A stretch of 64,000 nucleotides of DNA from an uncultured Paraburkholderia sp. (GTDB lineage: Bacteria; Pseudomonadota; Gammaproteobacteria; Burkholderiales; Burkholderiaceae), in NCBI GenBank assembly GCA_940746715.1, contig CALNWN010000004.1, forward strand, positions 1 through 64,000. Direction: 5' to 3'. This document shows, piece by piece, positions 1-9,147 of the stretch. Numbering within the stretch: the stretch's first letter is position 1; every line of letters starts with the position of its first letter. Below the pieces are notes generated by a model. The model saw nothing but the letters and a program-made list of their open reading frames with translations, was not told the DNA's origin and searched no databases. The translations under genes and the position numbers were made by a program.

Positions 1-71
1 ACAGGACCGTGAAACGACTCCACGCCGATGATAGTGCGGATTACCCGTGTGAAAGTAGGTAATCGTCAGGC
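1..71 (+). rRNA. rrf: 5S ribosomal RNA, 3' part
   Basis: The first ~71 bases match the 3' part of a betaproteobacterial 5S rRNA. They include the GTGAAACGACTCCACGCCGA segment, the GTAGGTAATCG segment and the terminal GTCAGGC. The 5' part lies outside the window. The RNA is a structural part of the large ribosomal subunit. A strong hairpin follows 15 bases later, as expected at the end of an rRNA operon. Identification is from memory of the family sequence; the exact 3' end is uncertain by a few bases. Confidence 0.93.
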
Positions 72-85
72 TCCCCAGCACTGTC

Positions 86-116
86 AGAAACCCCACCCCA
101 CACAGGTGGGGTTTCT
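86..116 (+). terminator. rRNA operon terminator hairpin
   Basis: A perfect 12-bp inverted repeat (AGAAACCCCACC at 86-97, its complement at 105-116) encloses a 7-base loop and directly follows the 5S gene. The right arm ends in GTTTCT, giving a short T-rich tail. It is best read as the intrinsic terminator of the rRNA operon. Confidence 0.85.
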
Positions 117-197
117 GCGTTTACGGCCGGCGCGAACAGCGTCCCGGAACGACAGACCCCGAAGCGTCAGGCGCTACACGCCCGATCGCCGCATCGC

Positions 198-534
198 TCA
201 CCGCTCATCGCCACCGCCAGTACGCAGCGCCCCCGCATACCCCGTCAGTTCCAGATACGCGCGCCCGACATCGACGCCCGCGCGGCTCATCCGTGCCGCG
301 CCTTCCCAGTACACCGCCCCCCGTGGACTGACGCGAGTCGAGTTCCTGATCGTCCATCAGCGGATCGAGCTGCCAAGTCAGCGGGCCGGCCCTGACCGTC
401 ATCGCGACGGGATACGCGGTGTTCGTGCGCGGTGAGCGCCATGTGCGCCGCGGCGTGAACTCTGTGCGATCTGCTTGAATCAAGCCGGTTACTGACGCTA
501 AAACCCCACGTCGGCTTTCGCTTATCCGCACCAT
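198..534 (-). pseudogene. Lipocalin-like (AttH/CrtC-type) hydrolase, C-terminal remnant
   Basis: On the minus strand the C-terminal half of a lipocalin-like domain of the AttH/CrtC family can be read. A TPRRTWRSPRT segment is followed by a DPLMDDQELDSRQST segment. After one frameshift in a run of G near position 322 comes TGAVYWEGAARMSR, and then RAYLELTGYAG before the stop at 198-200. The first ~35 codons do not look like the family, and the N-terminal two thirds of the protein are absent. Family members act on lipid or carotenoid-like substrates; nothing can be said about substrate here. It is a decayed fragment beside the rRNA operon. No other gene is visible between the rRNA terminator and imuA. 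Confidence 0.65.
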
Positions 535-589
535 TCATCTGCTCCTGCCTCTTCTCCCCGTTCCCTCCTGCTTAACATCACCCTAAAAA

Positions 590-609
590 TACTGTATAAA
601 TATATAGGA
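590..609 (+). promoter_or_regulatory. LexA (SOS) box upstream of imuA
   Basis: TACTGTATAAATATATAGGA matches the LexA consensus TACTGTATATATATACAGTA at 17 of 20 positions, with the core CTGT-N8-ATAG (consensus ACAG). It lies 60 bases before the GTG start of imuA. Known biology: imuA-imuB-dnaE2 cassettes are LexA-repressed, so this site probably controls the cassette. Confidence 0.82.
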
Positions 610-669
610 AACTCGTCGTCCCCGGTTGCTCGTGGTTGAGCAGGGCGGAACGTTCTCAATTGAACGAGT

Positions 670-1515
670 GTGTCTATAGCAGCAGCGATTCAGCTTGTGA
701 CAACTCCGCTGTCGTCGCAATTGCGGCGTCAAATGTGGCAGGGCAACGAACTTGCCGAGGTGGATGCGCGTGTGGTGCCGAGCGGCTACACCGCGCTGGA
801 TCAGGTATTGCCCGGGAAAGGCTGGCCGGCCGGTAGTCTGACGGAGTTGCTGGTCGAACATTGGGGGGCGGGCGAGCTGCGTTTGCTGGCTCGCGCGCTT
901 TGTCATCTGACGAAGCAAGCCGGACGGCATGTAATGCTCGTGGCGCCTCCTTATCAGCCATGCGCCGCGGCATTGAAGGCTTGGGGCGTCGACGTGGAAC
1001 GGGTCCTATGGGTGCGCTCGGACGAAGACAAGGCGCTTTGGGCCGCCACTCAGGCATTGAAGCAGGGTGGCATCGGCGCGGTGCTGGTGTGGTTGTCGAA
1101 TGCGCGCGCCGATAAAGTCAGGCGCTTGCAGGTTGCGGCTCAGGAATCGACTTCACTGGTATTTTTGTTGCGGCCTGTGGCGGCCGCTGCGCAATCGTCG
1201 CCAGCTCCATTGCGCATGATCTGTGAGCCGCTTTTGCCGGCTAATGCCGAGACGATCAACCGTCGTCAGTGGTTGCAGGACATTGGCTTGTCGATCGACA
1301 TCTTCAAGCGCCGCGGGCCGCCACTCGCTGAGCCGCTTCGTCTCGTTCTGCCTCTGCAGGACACTTTATTACCGGCGAACGGGGCAGGCAGCGGTCAAGG
1401 ATTAGAGACTCAACATGTTGTGGATCGCCGTCGCATTGCCTCTCTTGTCGCTGGAAGCGGTAAAGCCGCTGACATCGCTTCCGGATGGTTCGTCCGCGAA
1501 GCCGAATCGGTGTGA
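670..1515 (+). CDS. imuA: SOS mutasome component ImuA (RecA-like)
   Basis: A 281-residue protein of the ImuA/SulA-like family, a degenerate RecA-fold partner in DNA-damage-induced translesion synthesis with ImuB and DnaE2. The family signature VPSGYTALDQVLPGKGWPAG lies near residues 36-55, and DIFKRRGPPL lies near residues 213-222. The start used is GTG 670, which has no strong ribosome-binding site; an in-frame ATG at 733 is an alternative. The 3' end overlaps imuB by about 100 bases, typical of the cassette, implying co-transcription and coupling from the LexA-controlled promoter. The reading frame is intact. Confidence 0.9.
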   Translation: MSIAAAIQLVTTPLSSQLRRQMWQGNELAEVDARVVPSGYTALDQVLPGKGWPAGSLTELLVEHWGAGELRLLARALCHLTKQAGRHVMLVAPPYQPCAAALKAWGVDVERVLWVRSDEDKALWAATQALKQGGIGAVLVWLSNARADKVRRLQVAAQESTSLVFLLRPVAAAAQSSPAPLRMICEPLLPANAETINRRQWLQDIGLSIDIFKRRGPPLAEPLRLVLPLQDTLLPANGAGSGQGLETQHVVDRRRIASLVAGSGKAADIASGWFVREAESV

Positions 1516-3217
1516 GCCGTGCCGCGACGCAAACTCGCCGCGTGATGCTGGAAACATCGCCGACGCGCACTGCTATGCGCTCGCCGACCACGCACACATT
1601 CTGCTGCCGGACGTCGATGCCTTGCGGGCCGGCGTGCAATCCGGCCACTCGCGTTCCTATGCACTGGCATTGGCGCCGGAGCTCAAGCTGCTGACTGCCG
1701 ACGCCGGCCGCGAAATTCAGGCCTTCGAAGCCATCGCGCTTGCGCTCCTGACATACACGCCGAAGGTCTCGCTGGCCGACACGCACACCTTGCTGCTGGA
1801 AGTCGGCTCGGGCTTGAGGTTGTTCGGTGGCTTGCGAACCTTGTTGGCGCGCGTGTCGGCCACGGTCGCTGAATTCGGCTATACCGCGCGCGTCGCCTGC
1901 GCGCCCACGGCGTGGGGCGCCTGGCTATTGGCGCAGGCACGTGCCAACCGGCAAGGGCGTCGCTGGCATGTGGTGAAAGAGGATTCGCTCGCGCGTGTAC
2001 TCGACCGTTTGCCCGTCTCGCTGCTGCCGGTTGCGCCCACTTATCGCGATGCCTTCGCGCATCTTGGATGCGCGACCCTCGCCGAATTGAGGCAATTGCC
2101 CCGCGCGGGCGTAGTCCGGCGGTTTGGCAGCGGCATTCTGGATCTGCTGGCACAGGCGTATGGCGCGCGCCCCGACCCGCGCGAATCGTTTCGGGCGCCT
2201 GCGTCGTTTCATGCGCAGCTGGAATTGCCGTCGCGCGTCGATAATGCGGATGCGCTCCTATTCGCCGCGCGCCGGCTGATCGTGCAGCTGGCCGGTTGGC
2301 TCAGCGCGCATCATGCGGCGCTGAGCGGTTATACGTTGCTGCTCGAGCATGAGCTGGCGTCCCGCCATTCGCCGAAGACATCGAGCCTGAAGGTCGCGTG
2401 GGCCATACCGTCGCGTGATGCCGAGCATCTTATCTGGCTGCTGCGCGAAAAGTTGAATCAGACGGTTCTCGCGGCGCCTGTCATCGAATTGAAGCTTGTC
2501 GCGGATCAGATCGCCGAGTATGCAGGCCAGTCGGACACCTTGTTTCCCATGCCGGAGTCGGACGGTGAGTCGATCGCACGGCTGCTCGAACGCCTGAGCG
2601 CTCGCTTGGGGCCGGAAAACGTATTGCAGATGTCGGTGCAGGACGATCATCGACCGGAACGCGCAATGCGTGCCGAGGCGTACCAGGCTCAGGCGTTTTC
2701 GCGCAAGAAGCGTTCGCGGGCGTTGGCCCGGCCCAGAACCAAAGCGGATAAAACCTGGCTAACCGATGAATTGCGCAACGCAGCGGGCGAGGGTGCGTCG
2801 CCCGCTGGCGCGACCGACACGAAAGCGGACGCTGAGGCTCCGGCCCAAGCTCAAGCCCAAGCCACCCCGCGCCCATTCACCTCCACCGACGCAGAAGCCG
2901 CCACTACCTCCACCCGGCAACACGCACATCAACAACCCCAGGCATCGCCAGATCTTCCCGACAGCATCTTGCCTTCACAGCCACGTCCTGTCTGGATGCT
3001 CGACAAACCCGTGCGCCTGATGATGCGCGACCAGCGGCCAATCTATCGCCGGCCGCTGAAAATGCTGACGCGTACCGAGCGGATCGAGGCCGGCTGGTGG
3101 GACGGCGATCTCGTCGAGCGCGATTATTACGTCGCCGCCGCCGATCGCGGCCATATGTTCTGGGTTTATCGCGAACGTATGACCGGCGAGTGGTATTTGC
3201 AGGGTCTGTTCGGTTGA
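1415..3217 (+). CDS. imuB: Y-family polymerase homologue ImuB
   Basis: A 600-residue protein beginning MLWIAVALPLLSLEAV, typical of ImuB, a catalytically inactive Y-family (DinB/UmuC-like) protein. It bridges the beta clamp, ImuA and DnaE2 during SOS mutagenesis. The palm/little-finger-like region covers about residues 1-430. An unusually long Ala/Pro/Gln/Thr-rich linker follows (about residues 455-520), then the conserved C-terminal tail (WWDGDLVERDYYVAA near 570, ending EWYLQGLFG). ImuB is usually nearer 480-520 residues, so the linker accounts for the extra length. It overlaps imuA, and dnaE2 starts 5 bases after its stop. Confidence 0.92.
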   Translation: MLWIAVALPLLSLEAVKPLTSLPDGSSAKPNRCEPCRDANSPRDAGNIADAHCYALADHAHILLPDVDALRAGVQSGHSRSYALALAPELKLLTADAGREIQAFEAIALALLTYTPKVSLADTHTLLLEVGSGLRLFGGLRTLLARVSATVAEFGYTARVACAPTAWGAWLLAQARANRQGRRWHVVKEDSLARVLDRLPVSLLPVAPTYRDAFAHLGCATLAELRQLPRAGVVRRFGSGILDLLAQAYGARPDPRESFRAPASFHAQLELPSRVDNADALLFAARRLIVQLAGWLSAHHAALSGYTLLLEHELASRHSPKTSSLKVAWAIPSRDAEHLIWLLREKLNQTVLAAPVIELKLVADQIAEYAGQSDTLFPMPESDGESIARLLERLSARLGPENVLQMSVQDDHRPERAMRAEAYQAQAFSRKKRSRALARPRTKADKTWLTDELRNAAGEGASPAGATDTKADAEAPAQAQAQATPRPFTSTDAEAATTSTRQHAHQQPQASPDLPDSILPSQPRPVWMLDKPVRLMMRDQRPIYRRPLKMLTRTERIEAGWWDGDLVERDYYVAAADRGHMFWVYRERMTGEWYLQGLFG

Positions 3218-3222
3218 ACATC

Positions 3223-6200
3223 ATGACGGCATCCGCATCAGGACTTTCTCCGCCGCAGCCGCCCGCCAAGAATCTGCCGGCGTATGCGGAGTTGCATTGC
3301 CTGACTAATTTTTCGTTTCTGCGCGGCGCCTCGCATCCGCATGAACTCGTTGAACGGGCCATGCTGCACGGCTACAGCGCACTTGCCATTACCGACGAAT
3401 GTTCGCTGGCGGGCGTCGTGCGCGCTCATACGGCGCTCAAGGAAATGGAGGCAGAGCAGGATCGTTTGCGCAAGGAAATCGAGGAAAAGCTGAAGGCGGC
3501 CGGGGCGAGCGAAGCCGGCCCGCTCCCGCAAGAAGCGTTAGACGCAGCGGTGCAGCAGGAGGCGCTCGAAAACTGGATGTTGAAACCGCTGCCGCAACTG
3601 ATCATCGGTAGCGAACTGAATCTCACGAGTGCAGATGGCGAGCCCTTCTGCACCCTCGTTGCGCTTGCAACGAATCGCAACGGTTACGGCAATCTTTCGG
3701 AACTGATCACGCTCGGCCGCTCGCGCGCGGAGAAGGGTAGCTACCGGCTCGGCCCGGCGGATTTCACCGATTCGTTGCCGCATCTCGAGCATCTGCGAAG
3801 CCTGCCCGATTGTGTACTGATGCTCGTGCCGCAGCGCACGGCCACGCTGTCGCATACGCTGCATTGCGCACATTGGCTCGCCGCGTTTGCCGGAAACCGG
3901 GCGTGGATCGCGCTCGAAAAACATTCTTTGCCAGGGCCGCGGCTCGGCGGCCAATTCGATCGTCTGCTACTGCCTGCATGTGACGGAAATCGACCCCGTG
4001 CACATGAACATGCTGATCGAGCGCTTCATCTCGCGCGCGCAACGAACCGCCTGATATCGACGTCGACTTCGAGCATCAGCGCCGCGAGGAAGTGATCCAG
4101 TACATCTACGCGAAGTACGGGCGCCATCGCGCGGCGCTGACCGCATCGCTCATTACCTATCATGTGCGCAGCGCACTGAAGGACGTCGGCAAGGCGCTCG
4201 GTCTCGAAGCGTCGCTGATCGAGCGCATCAGCAAATCGCAGCAATGGTGGGACGGCCCGGAGGCGGTGGCCGGATATCTGAAGGAAGCGGGCTTCGACGC
4301 CAACTCTCACATCACGAAGAATCTGATCCGTCTCACGAAGGAACTGCGTCTTTTTCCGTGTCACCTGTCGCAGCATGTCGGCGGCTTCGTGATCGCGAGA
4401 GACAAGCTCTCGCGGCTCGTGCCGATCGAAAACGCGACCATGAAAGACCGCAGCGTGATCGAATGGGATAAAGACGATATCGACGCGCTCAAGCTGCTGA
4501 AAGTGGACGTACTGGCGCTCGGCATGTTGTCGACCATTCGGCGCGCTGGAATTCGTCGCGCTAAGACGCGGTTTTCCGCGGTTCCGCGTGCAGGACATTC
4601 CGCGGGAAGACCGCGCCGTCTACGAAATGTGCGGCCATGCCGATACGGTCGGCGTGTTCCAGATCGAATCGCGGGCGCAGCAAAGCATGCTGCCGCGCCT
4701 CAAGCCGAACAAGTATTACGACCTCGTGATCGAAGTGGCGATCGTGCGGCCGGGGCCGATTCAGGGCGGCATGGTGCACCCGTATTTGCGTCGCAAGCAG
4801 GGCCTCGAGCCGATCGACTATGCGAAAGACGAGTTGCGGCCCGTGCTTGAGCGCACCCTCGGCGTGCCGATTTTCCAGGAACGGGTCATGCATCTGGCCA
4901 TGGTTGCGGCGAAGTACACCGGCGAGCAGGCTGATCAGTTGCGACGTGCAATGGCGGCCTGGCGGCGCACCGGCAACCTCGCGAAGTACCAGAAGGATTT
5001 GAGCGACCGCATGTCGGCGCGCGGCTACGAGCCCGAATTTATCGAACGGATCTGCCAGCAGATCGAAGGTTTCGGCGAGTACGGTTTCCCGGAGAGCCAC
5101 GCGGCGAGCTTCGCGCTGCTCGTCTATTTGAGCGCGTGGTTAAAGCGCTATGAGCCGGCGGCATTTCTTGCCGGGTTGCTCAACAGTCAGCCCTTGGGTT
5201 TCTATTCGCCGTCGCAACTCGTGCAGGATGCGAAGCGCCACGGCGTCAAGGTCTTGCCGCCCGACGTGACACTGAGTGACTGGGAATCGACCTTCGAGAA
5301 GCGCTATCGCGAAGGGGAGCGCGTTCGGGCAAGCGAGACCTGCTTGCATCGTCAGCAGGCCGTAGTGTCCGCGCAGCAGTTGCGCGATCTGTCGCTGCGT
5401 CGCCTGAGCGTGAGCAGAACGATCCGGCGCGCCGCCCGGCGGTTGAGCGCGCGTGTGTTTCAACCGCCCGGCACCTATGGCGCGCGCGGTCCCGCTGTGC
5501 GCATCGGCATGCATCTGATCAAGGGACTCGCGCAGGCGGCCGCCGAGCGCATCGTGGCCGCGCGCCGCGATGCACCGTTCAGCAATGTCGACGATCTCGC
5601 GCGCCGCGCGGCGCTGACGCGGCGCGATCTCGAAGCGCTCGCGGCGGCGAATGCGCTGGCGAGTATCGCGGGTCATCGGCGGGAAGCGTGGTGGGCTGTG
5701 ACCGCGCAGCACATCGTTCCCAAACTGCTGCGCGACGCGCCGATTGCCGAAGCGCCGCTCCTGTTGCAGGCCGACGAGGCTCGCGAAATCATCGACGATT
5801 ACGCGAGTCTCGGGCGCACGTTCAATCGCCATCCGCTCGCGCTGTTGCGCGCGCGTCTTGCCAGACAGCGTTTTCGCACGGCAGCGGACCTCGCGGCGTG
5901 TCAGCACGGCACGCTCGCGCGGGCATGCGGCATCGTCAACGTGCGGCAACGGCCGGGCACCGCGAACGGCACCATCTTTGTTTCCATCGAAGACGAAACC
6001 GGCTCGATCAATGTGATCGTCTGGCCCTCTCTGGTGGAAAAGCAGCGCAAGGCGCTGCTCGGCTCCTCGCTGCTCGCGGTCTACGGAGTCTTGCAGCGCG
6101 ACGACGGCGTCGCGACCGGCGGCCATCCAGGCGAAGCGAGCGCGCTCGCGAATCAGGCCGGCAAGACGAGACGAAAAAACAAGGGCGAGGTGGTGCATCT

Positions 6201-6273
6201 GGTGGCGCACCGTCTGGAAGATCTCAGTGAGTGGCTCGGCGACCTGGCCACCGCGAGCCGCGATTTCCATTGA
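3223..6273 (+). pseudogene. dnaE2: Error-prone DNA polymerase DnaE2, disrupted
   Basis: This is the third gene of the mutasome cassette, a C-family DNA polymerase for translesion synthesis (normally ~1,050-1,100 residues). ATG 3223 opens the PHP domain (YAELHCLTNFSFLRGASHPH), which reads in one frame to about 3935. The frame then jumps straight to [15 protein letters not shown], so roughly 170 residues (late PHP domain and early palm) are missing. A second shift near 4040 precedes the catalytic motif PPDIDVDF. A third near 4548 precedes RVQDIPREDRAVYEMC. From there the frame is open through the fingers and OB-fold to the stop. The shifts at 4040 and 4548 each look like loss of one CG unit in a CG run. 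As written the gene cannot make DnaE2. Confidence 0.9.
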
Positions 6274-6324
6274 TGCCCGCTCGGCCTTCGCTTGCGGCTT
6301 TTCACAACCTTGCTCTGCGCGCCG

Positions 6325-7152
6325 TCATGCCGGCGTATCCCCGCGCCACGGAAAGGCGGCCAGCACCTCGCGGATCGCGGCATCGAACGGCGTGAGCCGC
6401 GCGTCGAGTTGCAGCGCTTCGCCGAGGCGCACGGCGATTTCGTACTTGGTCATCGGTTCGTCGCCCGACCAATGCACGATGCCGCGGATCGCATTGCCCT
6501 TGGCGTGGCGCTCGAGCATTTGCCGGATCACGAACGCAACATCGGGCGTGAAGGTCGGACAGCGGATCGCCCACGCGTCCATGGAAGCCGCTTTGCCCTC
6601 GGCCGCGGCGGAGGCGGCAATCGCCGGCACGAGGCTCGTCACGGCGGATTCCGCCCAATCGACGATAGGCCCGTACAACAGCGGCAAGCGCAGCACGCAG
6701 CCGAAGTCGGTCGTCGCGGCCAGCGCGCGCTCGCCTTCCAGCTTGCTGCGCCCGTACGCGTTGAGCGGCGCGGGCTCCGAATCCGGCCGATAGGGCGGAC
6801 GCGTGCCGTCAAAAACGTAATCGGTGGAAATCGAGAGCGTCCACGCGCCGCGCCGATGCGCGGCGGCAGCAATCGCGCGCACCGCGTCGACATTGAGCGC
6901 GCGGGCTAGTTCCGGATGACGCTCGCACACGTCGGGGCGGCGCTCGGCAGCGGCGATCACAAGCGCATCCGGTGCTTCTCGGTCGATAAACTGCTCCATT
7001 GCCCGCGCATCGCGAACATCCAGCACGACAGTGTTCGGCGTTGGGCGGCTGAACGCGGTGCCGACGACCTGCCAGTCAGGCTGTGCGGCCAGTTCGTCGA
7101 CAATAGCGCGGCCGAGCAGGCCCGACGCTCCAATCACGGCGACTTTGAACAT
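6325..7152 (-). CDS. RmlD-like NAD(P)-dependent sugar reductase (SDR superfamily)
   Basis: A 275-residue extended SDR of the dTDP-4-dehydrorhamnose reductase (RmlD)/MAT2B-like family. The nucleotide-binding GxxGxxG motif is at residues 8-14 (GASGLLG). STDYVFDG lies near 110 and the YGRSK catalytic Tyr-Lys pair near 132. The family reduces nucleotide-sugar ketones or acts as a regulatory subunit. No rhamnose-pathway genes are adjacent, so the substrate is unknown. It ends convergently with dnaE2 and lies downstream of copZ on the same strand. Confidence 0.8.
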   Translation of the reverse strand: MFKVAVIGASGLLGRAIVDELAAQPDWQVVGTAFSRPTPNTVVLDVRDARAMEQFIDREAPDALVIAAAERRPDVCERHPELARALNVDAVRAIAAAAHRRGAWTLSISTDYVFDGTRPPYRPDSEPAPLNAYGRSKLEGERALAATTDFGCVLRLPLLYGPIVDWAESAVTSLVPAIAASAAAEGKAASMDAWAIRCPTFTPDVAFVIRQMLERHAKGNAIRGIVHWSGDEPMTKYEIAVRLGEALQLDARLTPFDAAIREVLAAFPWRGDTPA

Positions 7153-7164
7153 GATCGCGTCCGC

Positions 7165-7407
7165 CTAGCGCGGGGCGCCGCTGCTTATGCCGCGTGCAGC
7201 ATCCGGCAACACGCCTTTGACTGTGTAGCCGGCCTCATCTATGGCGGTCTTCAGGGCCTCGACAGATTGCGTCGATTCGACGACGACCCGGCCCGCCGCG
7301 AGGTCCACCTGCACTTGCGCCGCGTCGTCGTGCTCGCGGATAGCGTTCGTGACCGCGGCCACGCAATGCTGGCAGCTCATGCCTTCAACCTCGAATTCAG
7401 TTTTCAT
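7165..7407 (-). CDS. copZ: Copper chaperone, HMA domain (CopZ-like)
   Basis: An 80-residue single heavy-metal-associated domain: MKTEFEVEGMSCQHCVAAV carries the metal-binding MxCxxC motif at residues 10-15 (MSCQHC). CopZ-type proteins bind Cu(I) in the cytosol and deliver it to P-type ATPases or to the regulator. It is divergent from the cueR-like gene across a region holding a CueR-type palindrome, supporting copper responsiveness. No copA ATPase is present in the window. A short C-terminal tail (about residues 68-80) extends beyond the domain. Confidence 0.88.
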   Translation of the reverse strand: MKTEFEVEGMSCQHCVAAVTNAIREHDDAAQVQVDLAAGRVVVESTQSVEALKTAIDEAGYTVKGVLPDAARGISSGAPR

Positions 7408-7472
7408 CGGAATTGCCCTGGGAAATGACGTTGCGACAGTTGAATTATGCCTGTCGGACCGGATTTAAGTGG

Positions 7473-7503
7473 CTGACCTTCCCATCATGGGAAGGTGTAC
7501 GAT
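7473..7503 (+). promoter_or_regulatory. CueR-type operator/promoter between copZ and cueR
   Basis: A 21-base palindrome at 7476-7496 (ACCTTCCCAT, one central base, ATGGGAAGGT) matches the known CueR operator pattern. It lies between a -35-like CTGACC (7473-7478) and a -10-like TACGAT (7498-7503), with the 19-base spacer typical of MerR-family promoters. The better-placed hexamers point toward cueR, so autoregulation is indicated. Control of copZ from the same site is inferred. Confidence 0.8.
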
Positions 7504-7527
7504 CGGCGCAATCAATCGGGAAACATG

Positions 7528-7962
7528 ATGAACATTGGCGAAGCGGCCCGCGCGTCGGGCGTCACGGCGAAGATGATTCGCTACTACGAAAGTGTCGGTC
7601 TGCTGGCGGCAAAAGCTCGCACGAGTGCGGGCTATCGGGTTTACGGCCCGCAAGAAGTGCACTCGCTGCGGTTTATCCGTCAGGCGCGCCGGCTCGGTTT
7701 CCTCGTGGAGGATATTCGGCGGCTGCTGGCGCTCTGGCACGACCGCACGCGTGCGAGTGCGGAAGTCAAGGCCATCGCGCTCGATCATGTGGCGGAGCTC
7801 GATCGGCGCATCGCGGAACTCACCGAAATGCGCGACACCCTGGCGCATCTCGCCAACCACTGTCACGGCGACGACCGCCCGGATTGTCCGATCATCGAAA
7901 GACTCGCGGACGCGGACGGCGTTTCTGAAGATGAGGGCGCGAACTGCGGAAGGCATGCGTAG
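7528..7962 (+). CDS. cueR: Cu(I)-responsive MerR-family regulator (CueR-like)
   Basis: A ~144-residue MerR-family activator. The winged-helix DNA-binding domain is MNIGEAARASGVTAKMIRYY at the N-terminus. The dimerisation helix is around residues 80-110. The C-terminal metal loop contains Cys 112 and Cys 120 (CHGDDRPDC), matching the two-Cys Cu/Ag/Au sensor class. The ATG at 7528 is chosen because the conserved family N-terminus starts there; ATG 7525 is directly in front. The regulator overwinds the promoter that precedes it to activate copper genes. Confidence 0.88.
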   Translation: MNIGEAARASGVTAKMIRYYESVGLLAAKARTSAGYRVYGPQEVHSLRFIRQARRLGFLVEDIRRLLALWHDRTRASAEVKAIALDHVAELDRRIAELTEMRDTLAHLANHCHGDDRPDCPIIERLADADGVSEDEGANCGRHA

Positions 7963-8251
7963 GAGACGGAGGCTGGTTGACGGACGACGGAAGGTGCAAC
8001 CGCCTCGCCATGCACTTTTGTTGTGCATAATCGGGCGACATGTACTCGCGGCTCTTAAAAAATATTCGAACAACGCAATGAAAACAGTGACTTGGATGCA
8101 CATCTATGGTGCGTCATTCCAAAATGGAATGCCCATCATGCGAGCATTTCACTGGCGCGGGTGCACCATGAGCCTATAATTCGTGTTAACCTTTTTATAG
8201 GAAATCCCTGCCCAATCCACCGGGGATTCATTCTGATCCTTGGAGAACATC

Positions 8252-8398
8252 ATGTTTGCATACATCCTCGAAAAGCTGAGCACCTGGTTCGAAACCGCTG
8301 AGCGCGACCGCCGTGAAGCCTATCTGGCCTCGTCGTCGGACATCGTCCAGCTGGAACAACGTATCCGCTCGCTGGAAACCAACGGCTACTCGCTGTGA
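8252..8398 (+). CDS. DUF3563 family small protein
   Basis: A 48-residue protein (MFAYILEKLSTWFETAERDR, then an amphipathic helix ending LEQRIRSLETNGYSL). It fits the DUF3563 family of short Burkholderiales proteins with unknown function. A good ribosome-binding site (GGAG at 8242-8245) precedes the ATG. A TATAAT hexamer is present at 8175-8180 without a clear -35. The 290 bases between cueR and this gene contain only this possible promoter and a small inverted repeat (CATTCC/GGAATG, 8115-8131). Confidence 0.82.
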   Translation: MFAYILEKLSTWFETAERDRREAYLASSSDIVQLEQRIRSLETNGYSL

Positions 8399-8628
8399 GT
8401 TTCACCGGCTGCGCAGACCTCGCGGTCGGCGTAGCCAGGTTGCAGTACCGGGTAGTTCAGCGTTGAGCCCCGTTGTTGCGTGGTTTTGTCGCATCTGGGC
8501 GCTGGAGATTCGCCGCCGGGCGTCCAGACACTCGATATGGCGAAACCGACTAGCCTCCGCGCGCGTGTCGCGGTAAGGTAAGACGTTTTCCGCGCAATCC
8601 GTCCTTGCCGACTTAAACCGGTCCGCCC

Positions 8629-8952
8629 ATGTCTTCGACTCACCCGTTCAAATCCGCGGCAGCGCTCATCGTCGTTTCATTGGCCACGGCCTGTGCCGGG
8701 TCGAACGTGTTCGCCGCTTCGAGCAATACCCGCAAGCCCGCGATTCTGGATACGCAGAGCGGGATCAGCGACGGCCAAAGCGGCAGGGTCTTGCAGACAG
8801 CGCCGCTATCGCGGCAACCCATCGCGACACCTGCCGAACTGGCGCCGAACTCGTCGTTGCCGATCGTCGTCGCGCCTTATATCCAACTGCCTGTCGGCGG
8901 AACCCCGGCGCAGCCCCAAGGCCAGCCCGTGCTGGCGCCGCGCCATCAATAG
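8629..8952 (+). CDS. Hypothetical exported protein
   Basis: A 107-residue protein with an N-terminal signal peptide (hydrophobic AAALIVVSLATACAG at residues 11-25), then a Gly/Pro/Gln-rich low-complexity region (TPAQPQGQP near the end). The ATAC sequence before the first Ser resembles a weak lipobox (LATAC), so it may be a lipoprotein. It matches no family I recognise. The frame is intact. Confidence 0.6.
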   Translation: MSSTHPFKSAAALIVVSLATACAGSNVFAASSNTRKPAILDTQSGISDGQSGRVLQTAPLSRQPIATPAELAPNSSLPIVVAPYIQLPVGGTPAQPQGQPVLAPRHQ

Positions 8953-9147
8953 CGCACGGCGGGCGGCCTCACTGCCGGTCGGTTGCATGCCGACGCGCGC
9001 CGCGGCGCTGTCATTCGGGTTTGGGCTCATGGCGCGCCCCGCGGCGGGCGACGACAATCTTCAGGCGGTCCCTCTCGTCCACAGTCCGGCCTGCATGGTA
9101 GCCGGCTTGGGCGCCGCATCGAACGACAATACAAAAGGAGACGACAA

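Noticed and set aside
8115..8131. CATTCC/GGAATG inverted repeat upstream of the DUF3563 gene
   Set aside because: Only 6-bp arms with a 5-base spacer; no regulator can be assigned and such repeats occur by chance.
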